From CAWJKP01 sp963843465 (GTDB lineage: Bacteria > Planctomycetota > Planctomycetia > Pirellulales > Thermoguttaceae): a DNA stretch of 64,000 bases. The stretch is from the NCBI GenBank assembly GCA_963843465.1, contig CAWJKP010000002.1:186001-250000 (forward strand). The letters run 5' to 3'. The notes under the pieces were generated by a model that was not told the origin of the DNA, made no database searches, and was given only the letters and a program-made list of their open reading frames with translations. Below are positions 26,834 through 35,394 of this stretch, piece after piece; the stretch's first letter is position 1, and every line of letters begins with the position of its first letter. The position numbers were made by a program, and so were the translations under genes.

Positions 26834-26959
26834 TCACTTGGCGGCAAGTACCCGGGTGGTCTGCCGCCGGCTTTCGTTGGCCACAATCCGCCGCAGCAGT
26901 TCCCGCCGCAGCCGTTCCAACTCGACCTCTCGGGCTGAGAGCTTCTTGATGGTTTCCAT
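26834..26959 (-). CDS. Small 41-residue charged helical protein
   Basis: METIKKLSAREVELERLRRE followed by a basic helical tail, ending 9 bp before the protease start. Composition and codon use look coding. It may be a translationally coupled leader or partner of the protease. Not recognised. Confidence 0.45.
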   Translation of the reverse strand: METIKKLSAREVELERLRRELLRRIVANESRRQTTRVLAAK

Positions 26960-27222
26960 TAGGCAATTCCTACCTGAATTCGGAATCGGCGAACTACAAT
27001 CGCAAGGTGAGTAACTTCGCCCGCGGTCCACCTACACTATCTAAAACGATTATCTTTCGCAGGTGTGACGGGCCGCCGGGTCGGAAAAAACCCTTCGCTA
27101 TGGGAGGGGTTTTCCGCCGTCACACGAAAGGGGGCGCCGTTCGACAGCCTGGCCTGCATCCCCTACACTGTACGGAGCATCGCGAGGAGATTGCGGCGAT
27201 CGTTCAGATGGGAGGCGCTGGT

Positions 27223-28581
27223 GTGACGAGGACGGTATTTGGCGGCAGGCGGGCGTGCGGCCTGGCGGCTCTGCTCTTGACGGCAACCGCCTTGCCCACG
27301 GCAGCGACTCGGGCCGAGCCGAGGTCGCCCGATCCCCGCGCCCTGCGGCGGACCCCCGTGGTCCAGGTCTTCGAGGAGGGGAAGGACTCGGTGGTCTACG
27401 TTACCGGGCCGATCCTCTCCGACGGGCAATCGTCGCTCCAGGAGTTTTTCCGGCTTCCCGGAAAGCCCTTGGAACATATCAGTATCGGCGGCGGATTCGT
27501 GATTCATTCGGCGGGCTACGTGCTGACCAACGCCCACGCCACGGAGAAAGTCATCGCGCACAACGTGAGCCTCTCCGACGGCAAGACCTACCCGGCGGAC
27601 CTGATCGCCACCCTCCACGACCAGGACGTGGCGCTCTTGAAGATCGACGCCGGGCGACCGCTGAAAGCGGTGCGATTGGCGCAGGCCGGCGACCTGATGG
27701 TCGGCGAGACGGTGGTCGTGATCGCCAACCCGGAGGGGCTGTTGCACACCTGCACGACCGGCGTGGTCAGCGCCGTGGGCCGGACCACCAACGTCACCGA
27801 CGCCAAACTCCTGCTGAAGGACCTGATCCAGACCGACGCCAGCATCAACCCCGGCAGCTCCGGCGGACCGTGGTTCAACCTTGCCGGCGAGGTGATGGGC
27901 ATGACCGCCACCAAGAAACGGGACGCCGAAAACATCGGCTTTGCCATCCCCGTGGCCACGCTCCGCAAATTGCTGCCCGGGATGCTCGACGTGGAGAACC
28001 GCTACGGATTGGCGACCGGCCTGGTCGTCGAGCCGGAGGGCGTTTGCCGGGTGAAGAGCGTCGAGCCCGGTTCCGCGGCGGCGAAGACTGGCATCCGGCC
28101 GGGCGACGTGATCGATCGCCTGGGCGACTGCCCCGTCCCTTCGACCGCGGAATTCCACCTGGCGCTGGTCGGCCGCAAGCCGGATGAGCCGTTGCCGATC
28201 GAAGTGCTCCGCGACGGCAAGCCCCTGGCTTTGAAGCTGACGCCGCGCCGCCGGCCGAAACCCGACGCGGCGGCACTGCTGCGCAAGAAGCTCGGCCTCG
28301 GCGCTGCGCCGCTGGACCACAAGACGGCGCAGACGATGATCCTCCAGGTCGAGCGGGGCGTGATCGTCACCGCGGTCGATTCCTGGTTCTACGCCAGCCT
28401 GCAGCACAAGCCGGCCCCGGGCAACGTCTTGGCCCGCATCGCCGACATCCGTCCCCGCGACCTGGACCAGCTCGCGCTGATCCTGGAGAAGATGCGCCCC
28501 GGCCAGTCGGTCCCGCTGGTCCTGCTCCGCTACCACGACGGCGTTGCCAGCCGCATCGACATCAACCTCACGCTGCCGTAA
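27223..28581 (+). CDS. S1C (HtrA-type) serine protease with PDZ region
   Basis: I choose GTG 27223 because GGGAGG lies 7 bases upstream. ATG 27208 and more distant starts lack a site. 452 residues with a signal peptide (about 9-32), trypsin domain with His105 (LTNAHAT), Asp135 (HDQDVALLK) and Ser213 (NPGSSGGP), then a PDZ domain (about 260-350) and a further C-terminal PDZ-like part. Unlike its neighbour at 24469 the triad is intact. Likely periplasmic quality control. Confidence 0.85.
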   Translation: MTRTVFGGRRACGLAALLLTATALPTAATRAEPRSPDPRALRRTPVVQVFEEGKDSVVYVTGPILSDGQSSLQEFFRLPGKPLEHISIGGGFVIHSAGYVLTNAHATEKVIAHNVSLSDGKTYPADLIATLHDQDVALLKIDAGRPLKAVRLAQAGDLMVGETVVVIANPEGLLHTCTTGVVSAVGRTTNVTDAKLLLKDLIQTDASINPGSSGGPWFNLAGEVMGMTATKKRDAENIGFAIPVATLRKLLPGMLDVENRYGLATGLVVEPEGVCRVKSVEPGSAAAKTGIRPGDVIDRLGDCPVPSTAEFHLALVGRKPDEPLPIEVLRDGKPLALKLTPRRRPKPDAAALLRKKLGLGAAPLDHKTAQTMILQVERGVIVTAVDSWFYASLQHKPAPGNVLARIADIRPRDLDQLALILEKMRPGQSVPLVLLRYHDGVASRIDINLTLP

Positions 28582-28583
28582 GA

Positions 28584-28678
28584 GTAGGGTGGGACAAGGC
28601 CGCCGCGGCCGCCGGCCCACCATGAGTTGGCAGGACTGGTGGGCCGGCGCTCGCTTGCGCGAGCTTGTCCCACCCTAC
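28584..28678. repeat. Repeat family B, two-arm copy
   Basis: GTAGGGTGGGACAAGGCCGC at the left and GCGAGCTTGTCCCACCCTAC at the right, between convergent genes. Likely terminator. Confidence 0.78.
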
Positions 28679-28694
28679 CTTTCCCAAAAAGAAC

Positions 28695-31013
28695 CTACGC
28701 AGGATCGACCCAGGCCAAGTCGAGATCCAGGACGCCGCAGGCCAGCGGGACCTGTACGGTGCGGCCGGGTTGTCGGGCGGCGATGAACTCGGGAATCACC
28801 TTCAGGCAACCCTCCAGCAGCTCCAGCTCCCAGGCCAGCGGCGGGCGGATCACGTGGCCGGGGTTGATCCGCATGACGTGCGGGTAGGCCTCGGGACCGG
28901 CGATCGGCCAGTGGTGCTCCTCCGCCGCCTCCAGGTCGCGGACGGGCATCTCGAACTCCTCGCCGAAAAGCACCGACAGCCCAGTCGTGCGGCGGGCGTT
29001 CTCCGCGCTAGAGAAGCGGCCGGTCAAGACCTCGCGGAGCGATTCCAGATCCTCATACAACGCCAAGCCGATGGTCATGCCCGATTGTCCCATGACCACC
29101 GCGTACCAGGGCCCGCTCTGGTACTTGTTCGAGCCGACGCGGATCGGCAGATCGCCGCGGACCTGGCGCCAAGGGGCCCGGCGATAGAACTCGGCCGCCG
29201 CCTCGAAGAACCCGCGGACCTGCTCGGGCTTGACGCCGGGAACGTCCAACAGGGCCGCCGGCAGCTCGCGGCCCGCCAGGTGGTCGCCCAGCTCCTTGTA
29301 GATGAAATCCAACTGGTCCAGCTTCGCCTCTAAGACGCAGTGGATTCCCAGCGGCTCCAATCGCGGGCCGAGCACCCGCTGGTACTCTTCGCAGCGGACC
29401 TCCACCGTGCCCGGACGGTGCGGTTGGCCGACCGCCGGCCGGGCAACCGACCGCACGATCATTTCCCAAAGCCGCTGGGCATCGATCTTCTCCAGCGACA
29501 GGTCCTGCGCCAGGATCAAGTCTTCGCTGCGGTTGACGACGATCACCCCCCAAGGCCGTTGCGGGTTGCCTTCGTTCTCGACCCACGTCGGCAGCCGCCG
29601 CACGTCGGCCTGCCAGACCTCGCCGATTTCCTGCGGATACGCGGACAGATCGGCTGCCTCGTCGCCCGAGTGGCCCTGCTGGCGGCTGGAGAGGGAGCGG
29701 ATCAGCTCCGGCGAGGGCACGTTTTCGGCCATCGCCCGGTCGACCTGGTCCAATTCGTCGCAGAACTCGCACTCCACGCCGATCTGCTCCAGCCTGGCCC
29801 GCCACTGCTTGTAGAGCGTCTTGCGGCGGACCTCGACCTTCGCCGGCCGGTGCGGCTCCCCTTGCTGGGGACGCAGCATGGCCTCGACCAACGTGTCCCA
29901 GGCGTTTTGCGGCTCGGGACGCAACGTGCCCAGCTCAACCGACAAGGGCTCTTCGGCGCTGCGGTTGATGACCAGCAGGACCCAGGGGCGGACCGATTCG
30001 TCGTCGATCTCCATCCACGCCGGATAGGGGCGAAAGTCGACCTGCCAGACCTCGTCCTCGACTTGGGCCAGCCGCACCAGCACCCCCTGGATCTGCCGCC
30101 AGGACGGACGGGGCGGCTCGTCGCCGGGGGGCAAGGGCAGCTTCAGGACCCTCCGCATCCAGGCCAACGCCCCAGGGGTCGCCCGCCATGCCCCGCGGGC
30201 CATCGACGCATAACCGACCGCCTCGTCCTCTCCGCCGGGAGAGACATACTCCGGCGCCGACTCGGGAATCGGCAGGCTCCCCGACAAGTAGCCCGCCACG
30301 TGCGGGTTGGCCGCCTGGGCCTGTTCGAGCAACCCTCGGGCGTGCGGCGTGTCGCCCTCGCGGCGGTAAGCCAGCAGGGCCCGGCTGAAGACCCAGTCGG
30401 TCGAGCCGTCCTCGTCGTATTGGCCCAGCAGTTTCTGAAGCTCGTCGTCGCGACCGAGATCCAATAAGCCATTGGCCAACAGGTAGCGGACGCCCTGATT
30501 GTCGCCCGGATTCAACTCCAGCATGGCCTGATAGTGCGCCACGGCCTCTTGCCGACGGCCTTCGACCCAGAGCATTTGTGCCAGCCCCAGGCGCGCCCGC
30601 ATGTAGGGCCGGGTTTCCACGACACCCCAAAACTTGCCTTGGCACCGGCGGAACGACTCCTCGCCGATCGCCCGACGACCTGCCTCGACGCCTTGCTCGT
30701 AAAGTTGCGCCGCTTCGGCGGAGCTGGACGACTCTTCGGCCAGGACCACGTAAGCATCCGCGCAGTCGCGAGAGATGGCCAAGGCCTGCTTGGCCAGCGT
30801 CACCCGCTGCTTCCCCGCCGCTTCCATCGCCTCATAGGCCAAATCCTCAGCGCGAGCCAAAGGCGTGTTCTGACGGCGTGCCCCCCCTTCCGGCAAGACG
30901 TTCTTGAAAAACCTTTCCATCAGCCGTGGGTCGGGCGGGAAGATCGCCCGCTGGCCGGGCCGCCTTTCTCTTCCGAGGTTGCTCTTAGGACGCTTCGGCT
31001 TCTTCTTCGCCAC
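28695..31013 (-). CDS. TPR protein with duplicated C-terminal domains
   Basis: 772 residues from GTG 31013 (AGGAG with 8-base spacing; an ATG 12 codons upstream is weaker). A basic N-terminus (VAKKKPKRPKSNLGRERR) is followed by TPR-like helices (about 60-260). A roughly 115-residue module then occurs twice (VWQVDFRPYPAWMEIDDES...RPWVLLVINRS and VWQADVRRLPTWVENEGNP...RPWGVIVVNRS), followed by a last domain starting FYRRAPWRQVRGDLPI. This resembles ST7/DUF6930-type proteins. Cytoplasmic; function unknown. Confidence 0.7.
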   Translation of the reverse strand: MAKKKPKRPKSNLGRERRPGQRAIFPPDPRLMERFFKNVLPEGGARRQNTPLARAEDLAYEAMEAAGKQRVTLAKQALAISRDCADAYVVLAEESSSSAEAAQLYEQGVEAGRRAIGEESFRRCQGKFWGVVETRPYMRARLGLAQMLWVEGRRQEAVAHYQAMLELNPGDNQGVRYLLANGLLDLGRDDELQKLLGQYDEDGSTDWVFSRALLAYRREGDTPHARGLLEQAQAANPHVAGYLSGSLPIPESAPEYVSPGGEDEAVGYASMARGAWRATPGALAWMRRVLKLPLPPGDEPPRPSWRQIQGVLVRLAQVEDEVWQVDFRPYPAWMEIDDESVRPWVLLVINRSAEEPLSVELGTLRPEPQNAWDTLVEAMLRPQQGEPHRPAKVEVRRKTLYKQWRARLEQIGVECEFCDELDQVDRAMAENVPSPELIRSLSSRQQGHSGDEAADLSAYPQEIGEVWQADVRRLPTWVENEGNPQRPWGVIVVNRSEDLILAQDLSLEKIDAQRLWEMIVRSVARPAVGQPHRPGTVEVRCEEYQRVLGPRLEPLGIHCVLEAKLDQLDFIYKELGDHLAGRELPAALLDVPGVKPEQVRGFFEAAAEFYRRAPWRQVRGDLPIRVGSNKYQSGPWYAVVMGQSGMTIGLALYEDLESLREVLTGRFSSAENARRTTGLSVLFGEEFEMPVRDLEAAEEHHWPIAGPEAYPHVMRINPGHVIRPPLAWELELLEGCLKVIPEFIAARQPGRTVQVPLACGVLDLDLAWVDPA

Positions 31014-31153
31014 GTTGCCAACTCCTTGCCGCTGGTGGGCGTCTGTCAAATTGTACCCTCCTCAGGGAGCCGCGAAAATGGCCTCCCACCAACGTGTCGC
31101 ACCTCTTCCCTCCGACAGCATATACTGTACGCGGGACGAAATGACCCAAGTTC

Positions 31154-31208
31154 GTAGTACCGGCTTTAGCCGGAAATCCGCAGCAAGACCGCCTGAAGGC
31201 GGGACTAC
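31154..31208. repeat. GTAGTACCGGCTTTAGCCGG composite palindrome
   Basis: Two internal hairpins (CCGGCTTTAGCCGG and CCGCCTGAAGGCGG) enclosed by GTAGT/ACTAC arms, just upstream of the PIG-L gene. Confidence 0.65.
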
Positions 31209-31217
31209 CAACGGTGG

Positions 31218-31994
31218 ATGACGACCATGACCTCTTCCGAAGAGAACCGCCGCGTGCTGGCCTTCCTGGCCCACCCCGACGACGCCGAGTTCCTCTGCGC
31301 CGGAACGCTTGCCCGGCTGGCGGGGCTGGGGTGGGAAATCCATATCGCCACGGCCGCCCCCGGCGACTGCGGCACGATGAGCGAAAACCGCTGGGACATC
31401 AGCAGCCGCCGCACCCGCGAGGCCCGAGACGCCGCCGCGCGAATCGGGGCCGCGTACCACTGCCTCGATGAGCGCGACGGCATGATCGTCTACGACAAGC
31501 CGACGCTGCAGAAGTGCTACGACCTCTTCCGCCGCGTGGCGCCGTCGCTGGTCTTCGCCCATCCGCAAAAAGACTACATGCTGGACCACGAGATGACCTC
31601 GCTTCTGGCCCGGGCAGCAAGCTTCATCTATGCCGCCCCAAACTGCTCGGCCGTCCCGCTGCGCGACGGCTCGCGGGTCCCGCACCTCTATTATTGCGAC
31701 CCGGTCGAAGGGATCGATCTGGCCGGCCGGCCCGTCGAGCCGACGACCTGGGTCAACGTCAGCTCGCAATTGGAGATCAAGACCCAAATGCTGGCCTGCC
31801 ACGCCAGCCAGCGCGACTGGCTTTTGGCCCATCATGGCATCGACGAGTACCTCGATGCGATGCGCCGGCAGGCGGCCCTGCGGGGCGGGCAGATCGGCGC
31901 GGCAGCCGCGGAAGCCTTCGTCCAGCACCGCGGCCACGCCTACCCCAGGGACGATTTGCTGGCGGCGTTGTTTCCACACCCTCCTGGAGCGTGA
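31218..31994 (+). CDS. PIG-L/LmbE-family deacetylase
   Basis: 258 residues. The N-terminal zinc motif AHPDDAE (His19, Asp21/22) and the distal LDHEMTS motif are those of the N-acetylglucosaminyl deacetylase superfamily. These enzymes deacetylate GlcNAc-containing conjugates. A NagB-like gene lies downstream on the same strand, so the two may share amino-sugar metabolism. Starts at 31218 and 31227 are both possible. Confidence 0.87.
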   Translation: MTTMTSSEENRRVLAFLAHPDDAEFLCAGTLARLAGLGWEIHIATAAPGDCGTMSENRWDISSRRTREARDAAARIGAAYHCLDERDGMIVYDKPTLQKCYDLFRRVAPSLVFAHPQKDYMLDHEMTSLLARAASFIYAAPNCSAVPLRDGSRVPHLYYCDPVEGIDLAGRPVEPTTWVNVSSQLEIKTQMLACHASQRDWLLAHHGIDEYLDAMRRQAALRGGQIGAAAAEAFVQHRGHAYPRDDLLAALFPHPPGA

Positions 31995-32000
31995 TATAAT
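31971..32000 (+). promoter_or_regulatory. Promoter of the NTase pair, leaderless geometry
   Basis: TTTCCA, 18 bases, TATAAT, 7 bases, ATG (32008). The -10 box overlaps another ATG at 31999. No ribosome-binding site precedes either start. Confidence 0.5.
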
Positions 32001-32007
32001 GGAACCG

Positions 32008-32232
32008 ATGGACAACACGGACCGCGAACAACTTCGGCGATGGGTGCAATGTTGGAAGGCGGCCGGGCCGCGGCTTGCGGAACTGCGGCAGCGTGAGCTG
32101 GAAGCGGCCGACACCCAACAAGCGATGCTCAACTTGGCCGACGCGTTCGAGTCGTGCCGGTTGCATTTTCGCCCGGCACCAACCTCAGGCCTGATTGAAC
32201 AGCAAGCGTTGTTTCAACGGCTGCGCCGATGA
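32008..32232 (+). CDS. Small helical protein upstream of NTase (antitoxin candidate)
   Basis: 74 residues (MDNTDREQLRRWVQCWKAAG...), helical and charged. Its stop overlaps the NTase start in ATGA. An alternative ATG three codons upstream is part of the -10 box. Not a recognised family. Position and size suggest it is the antitoxin of the following NTase. Confidence 0.62.
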   Translation: MDNTDREQLRRWVQCWKAAGPRLAELRQRELEAADTQQAMLNLADAFESCRLHFRPAPTSGLIEQQALFQRLRR

Positions 32233-32792
32233 TTGAACTCTTCCGCTTGGCCGCCGAGTTGCAGGAAATCTGTCAGAGGCAGCAGTGGCTTTTCTGCTTC
32301 ATCGGCGGCATCGCCGTGCAGCGCTGGGGAGAGCCGCGGGTGACCCAGGATGTCGACATGACGATCCTGACCGGATTCCATGACGAACAGCGCTATGTGC
32401 AGTGCTTGCTCCGCCGCTTTACGCCGCGCATATCCGATGCGGAGGAGTTCGCCTTACGGCATCGTGTGCTCCTCTTGCAGTCCGAAAGCGGGATTGGCAT
32501 CGACATTGCGCTGGGCGGACTGCCTTTCGAGCAGTCGGCGGTCCAGCGCGCCACACCGTTCGAGTTTCTACCCAACGTCGTATTGGTGACCTGCTTGGCC
32601 GAAGATCTGATCGTGATGAAATGCTTTGCCGACCGGCCGCGCGACTGGGTCAACGTCGAAAGCGTGATCGCGCGACAGCGATCAGCCCTCGATTGGACCT
32701 ACGTGGAACGGTTCCTCTTGCCTCTGGTGGAGGTCAAGGAGTCGCCGGAGATTCTCGATCGGCTTCGCCGCTTACGATCGGCCAGCCGCTGA
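32229..32792 (+). CDS. AbiEii/MenT-like nucleotidyltransferase (toxin candidate)
   Basis: 187 residues. The GG motif (26-27) and Asp41/Asp43 (GEPRVTQDVDMTI) define a nucleotidyltransferase fold. A Lys in DLIVMKCFADRPRDW fits the AbiEii/AbiGii type. Such proteins in TA pairs transfer nucleotides onto tRNA. It is coupled to the upstream small gene by a 4-bp overlap. Toxin role is inferred from family and context. Confidence 0.78.
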   Translation: MIELFRLAAELQEICQRQQWLFCFIGGIAVQRWGEPRVTQDVDMTILTGFHDEQRYVQCLLRRFTPRISDAEEFALRHRVLLLQSESGIGIDIALGGLPFEQSAVQRATPFEFLPNVVLVTCLAEDLIVMKCFADRPRDWVNVESVIARQRSALDWTYVERFLLPLVEVKESPEILDRLRRLRSASR

Positions 32793-32829
32793 TGCGAAGT
32801 CGTTTCGTATGGAAGCAGGAGATCCTCAC

Positions 32830-33761
32830 GTGTCACGCGCCTTGAGCAAAGTCGCGCCGAGCTGGTGGGACTACACGACGTTGGACCCGCAGATCCTCGA
32901 CGCCGCCGCCCGGTTGTCGGTCAAGGAGCTGGCGAAGCTTTCGCGGCCCGGGTTCCAGGTGGTGCTGTACGACACCATCGAGGAGTTCTACCTGGCCGAG
33001 GCCCTGGAGTACGTCCATGCCTGGCGGCAGTCGACGGACGACCGTCCGGCGGGCATTTGCGGACCGATCGGCCCGACCGAGCAGCTCCCGCTGGTGGCCC
33101 GACTGGTCAACGAGCTGGAGCTGGACCTGCACAGCGCCCATTTTTGGGGCATGGACGAATGGGTCGACGCCCGGGCGCTCCCGTGCCCCCTACCCACCCG
33201 CTGAGCTTCGCCAAGGCCGACCTCGAACTCTGCTTCCATCGCATCCGGCCCAAGCTGCGGATGCCCCCGTCGAACCTCCACTTCCCCACCGGCGATCTGG
33301 CCGCCTACTCCCGGACCTACGACCAGATCCGCTGCGTGGTGATGCAGGGCGGGCAGGGCGAGGTCAAGCATTGGGCCTTCAACGATCCGCCCAAGCGGCA
33401 AGGCAAGTACAAGCAGCAGCCGCCCTCGCCCGAAGAGTATCGCAAGCTGAAGACCCGGGTGACCGACCTGCACCCGATGACCATCCTGCAGAACGCGCGC
33501 ACTTCGGGCGGGGGCCAGGTGGCCCTGGTGCCGACCCAAGCGGCGACGGTCGGCCCTTGGGAGACCTGGAAGGCCGAGAAGGTCTCCATTTGGCAGGCCG
33601 GCACGCACGACAATCCCTTCGGCATGAGGCTCACGACGCTGATGATTGCCAAGCGGATCCCCGACTCGGCGGTCCCCATGTCGCTCTTGGCCGATCATCC
33701 CCACGTGCAATTCAATTTCTACCGCCCCGCCATCGGCGCGGTGGTCGCCGAAATGCACTGA
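32830..33761 (+). CDS. Glucosamine-6-phosphate isomerase-like protein (NagB family), frameshifted
   Basis: GTG 32830 with AGGAG and 8-base spacing. The frame is good to HFWGMDEWVDAR, then one base is missing in a G run near 33180 and the protein resumes APVPPTHPLSFAKADLELCF to the stop at 33761. Restored length is about 311 residues. The N-terminal sugar-phosphate isomerase region (LSRPGFQVVLYDTIEEFY) and a PIGPTEQLP loop are visible. NagB converts glucosamine-6-P to fructose-6-P and ammonia. This branch is divergent, so the substrate is uncertain. The shift may be a consensus error. Confidence 0.72.
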
Positions 33762-33850
33762 GATCGGCCGAAACAGCGTTATGCTGAGGCATAACCTACG
33801 GGGACTGAGATCGGCCGAAACGGCGTTATGCTGAAGCATAACCTAGGGGA
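33758..33850. repeat. 47-bp tandem repeat containing the stop codon
   Basis: Two near-identical units beginning CTGAGATCGGCCGAAAC, each with a GTTATGC/GCATAAC hairpin. The TGA of the NagB-like gene is part of the first unit. Confidence 0.8.
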
Positions 33851-33859
33851 CCGCAGGTC

Positions 33860-34999
33860 CTATGAGGTCACCAGCAGGTTGTTGCGATGGACCACTTCTT
33901 CATAGGGCAATTGCCCCAAGGTCTGCTCGATTTGGACGGAGCGCAGGCCCTTGATGCGGCGCAGCTCGTCGGAGGAGTAGTTGGTCAGGCCGCGGGCGAA
34001 CTCGACGCCGCCGCGGTCGCGCAAGGCGACGATCGAGCCCTTGGGGAACGTGCCCTGGACGTCGACCACGCCGATGGGCAGCAGGCTGCGGCCCTCCCGC
34101 TCCACGGCCCGGCGGGCGCCCTCGTCCAGCACCAACTGGCCGCGCGGCTTCACGCTCAGGCCGATCCAGCGTTTGCGGGCGCTGATCACCTGCCCCTTGG
34201 CCAACAGCAGCGTGCCGACCGTCTGCCCGGCGACGATCTTCGCCAAGGCCCCGGCGGAGCGGCCGCTGGCGATGATCACGCTGGCCCCGGCCGAGGTGGC
34301 CTGCCGGGCGGCTTCGAGCTTGCTGGCCATGCCCCCTTTGCTCAAGCCGGTGGCCCGATCGCGGACCAGTTCCAAGACGGAGCGATCCAGGTGGCGGACT
34401 GTGGACACCAACGGCGAGGCGGCCAGCGAAGGGTCGCCGTCGTAAAGCCCCTCGACGTCGGACAACAACACCAATAGCGGCGCCTGGATCAAGTTGGTGA
34501 CGATCGCCGCCAGCCGGTCGTTGTCGCCGAAGGTGGTCTGCAACTCCTCGACGCTGATCGTGTCGTTCTCGTTGATAATGGGAACGGCCCCCAGGTCGAG
34601 GAGGGTCAGCAACGTATTGCGTGCGTTGAGATAGCTCGCCCGGCGCTCCAGGTCCTGCCGGGTGAGCAGGATCTGGGCCGCATGGCGGCCGTGGATCCGC
34701 AGCGACCGCTCGTAAGCCTCGACGAGGATGCTTTGCCCGACGGCGGCCACGGCCTGGAGGTGAGGCAGGTCCAACGGCCGGCTCTTCAACCCCAATCGGC
34801 CCATGCCGGCCCCTACCGCCCCGGAGCTAACCAGGGCCACCCTCCGGCCAGTCGAGAGGACCTGGTGGATCTCTTCGGCCAGTTGCGAGACCCGTTCCTC
34901 GTTGAGTTGTCCATCGGACCGGGTGAGCACGCTGGTACCCACTTTGACCACCAACGTGGTCGCCGCCGTGGCAATCTCCTGGCGCAGCAAGTCGGTCAT
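33860..34999 (-). CDS. proB: Glutamate 5-kinase
   Basis: 379 residues. Amino-acid kinase domain with VVKVGTSVLT at the start, SSGAVGAGM, and the NENDTISVEEL...FGDNDRLAA motif, plus a C-terminal PUA domain (about 285-375). It catalyses the first step of proline synthesis, ATP-dependent phosphorylation of glutamate. Length and domains match full-length bacterial ProB. proA is not in the window. Confidence 0.95.
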   Translation of the reverse strand: MTDLLRQEIATAATTLVVKVGTSVLTRSDGQLNEERVSQLAEEIHQVLSTGRRVALVSSGAVGAGMGRLGLKSRPLDLPHLQAVAAVGQSILVEAYERSLRIHGRHAAQILLTRQDLERRASYLNARNTLLTLLDLGAVPIINENDTISVEELQTTFGDNDRLAAIVTNLIQAPLLVLLSDVEGLYDGDPSLAASPLVSTVRHLDRSVLELVRDRATGLSKGGMASKLEAARQATSAGASVIIASGRSAGALAKIVAGQTVGTLLLAKGQVISARKRWIGLSVKPRGQLVLDEGARRAVEREGRSLLPIGVVDVQGTFPKGSIVALRDRGGVEFARGLTNYSSDELRRIKGLRSVQIEQTLGQLPYEEVVHRNNLLVTS

Positions 35000-35032
35000 G
35001 GGCTGACTCCCCTAGATTCACACAAGCCACGT

Positions 35033-35092
35033 GCTAGCCCGAAGCGCAAGCGAGGAACCATGTTGCGGCCCTCGCTTGTGCTTTGGGCTAGC
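35033..35092. repeat. Palindrome family C (GCCCGAAGCGCAAGCGAGG)
   Basis: Arms GCTAGCCCGAAGCGCAAGCG and the matching GCTTGTGCTTTGGGCTAGC. A second copy is at 44074-44130. Confidence 0.75.
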
Positions 35093-35243
35093 GTTGTCCC
35101 CAGCCGCGTGCAACACAAAGCCCACCCCACTTAGAATATCGTCCGGCCAACTTCGCCAAAAGGGAGATTCCAAAGCCGATGGTGATTGTGTAAGCTCTGG
35201 AGAAGCGCTAGAATTGCATTATCAGCATTCCCGGGCGGCGCAG

Positions 35244-35338
35244 GGGAAAAGGGGACAGGCACCTTTTGTGCGAAGCACCCGAAGGGCGGGCACCAACCGA
35301 AGGTTGGTCCCGGCAAAAGGTGCCTGTCCCCTTTTCCC
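35244..35338. repeat. Perfect 24-bp inverted repeat upstream of purF
   Basis: The left arm begins GGGAAAAGGGGACAGGCACC and pairs exactly with the arm at 35315-35338. Inner hairpins include ACCAACCGAAGGTTGGT. It lies 56 bp upstream of purF, so it could affect purF expression, although it resembles the mobile palindromes elsewhere. Confidence 0.8.
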
Positions 35339-35394
35339 GCTCGGGAGAAGGATACCTCGGACCCTACCCTTCCTCTTTCACTTGCAGGAACATC

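Noticed and set aside
35000..35394. Purine riboswitch or leader upstream of purF
   Set aside because: The only structure is a perfect inverted repeat related to intergenic palindromes. No purine-aptamer core or conserved loop was found.
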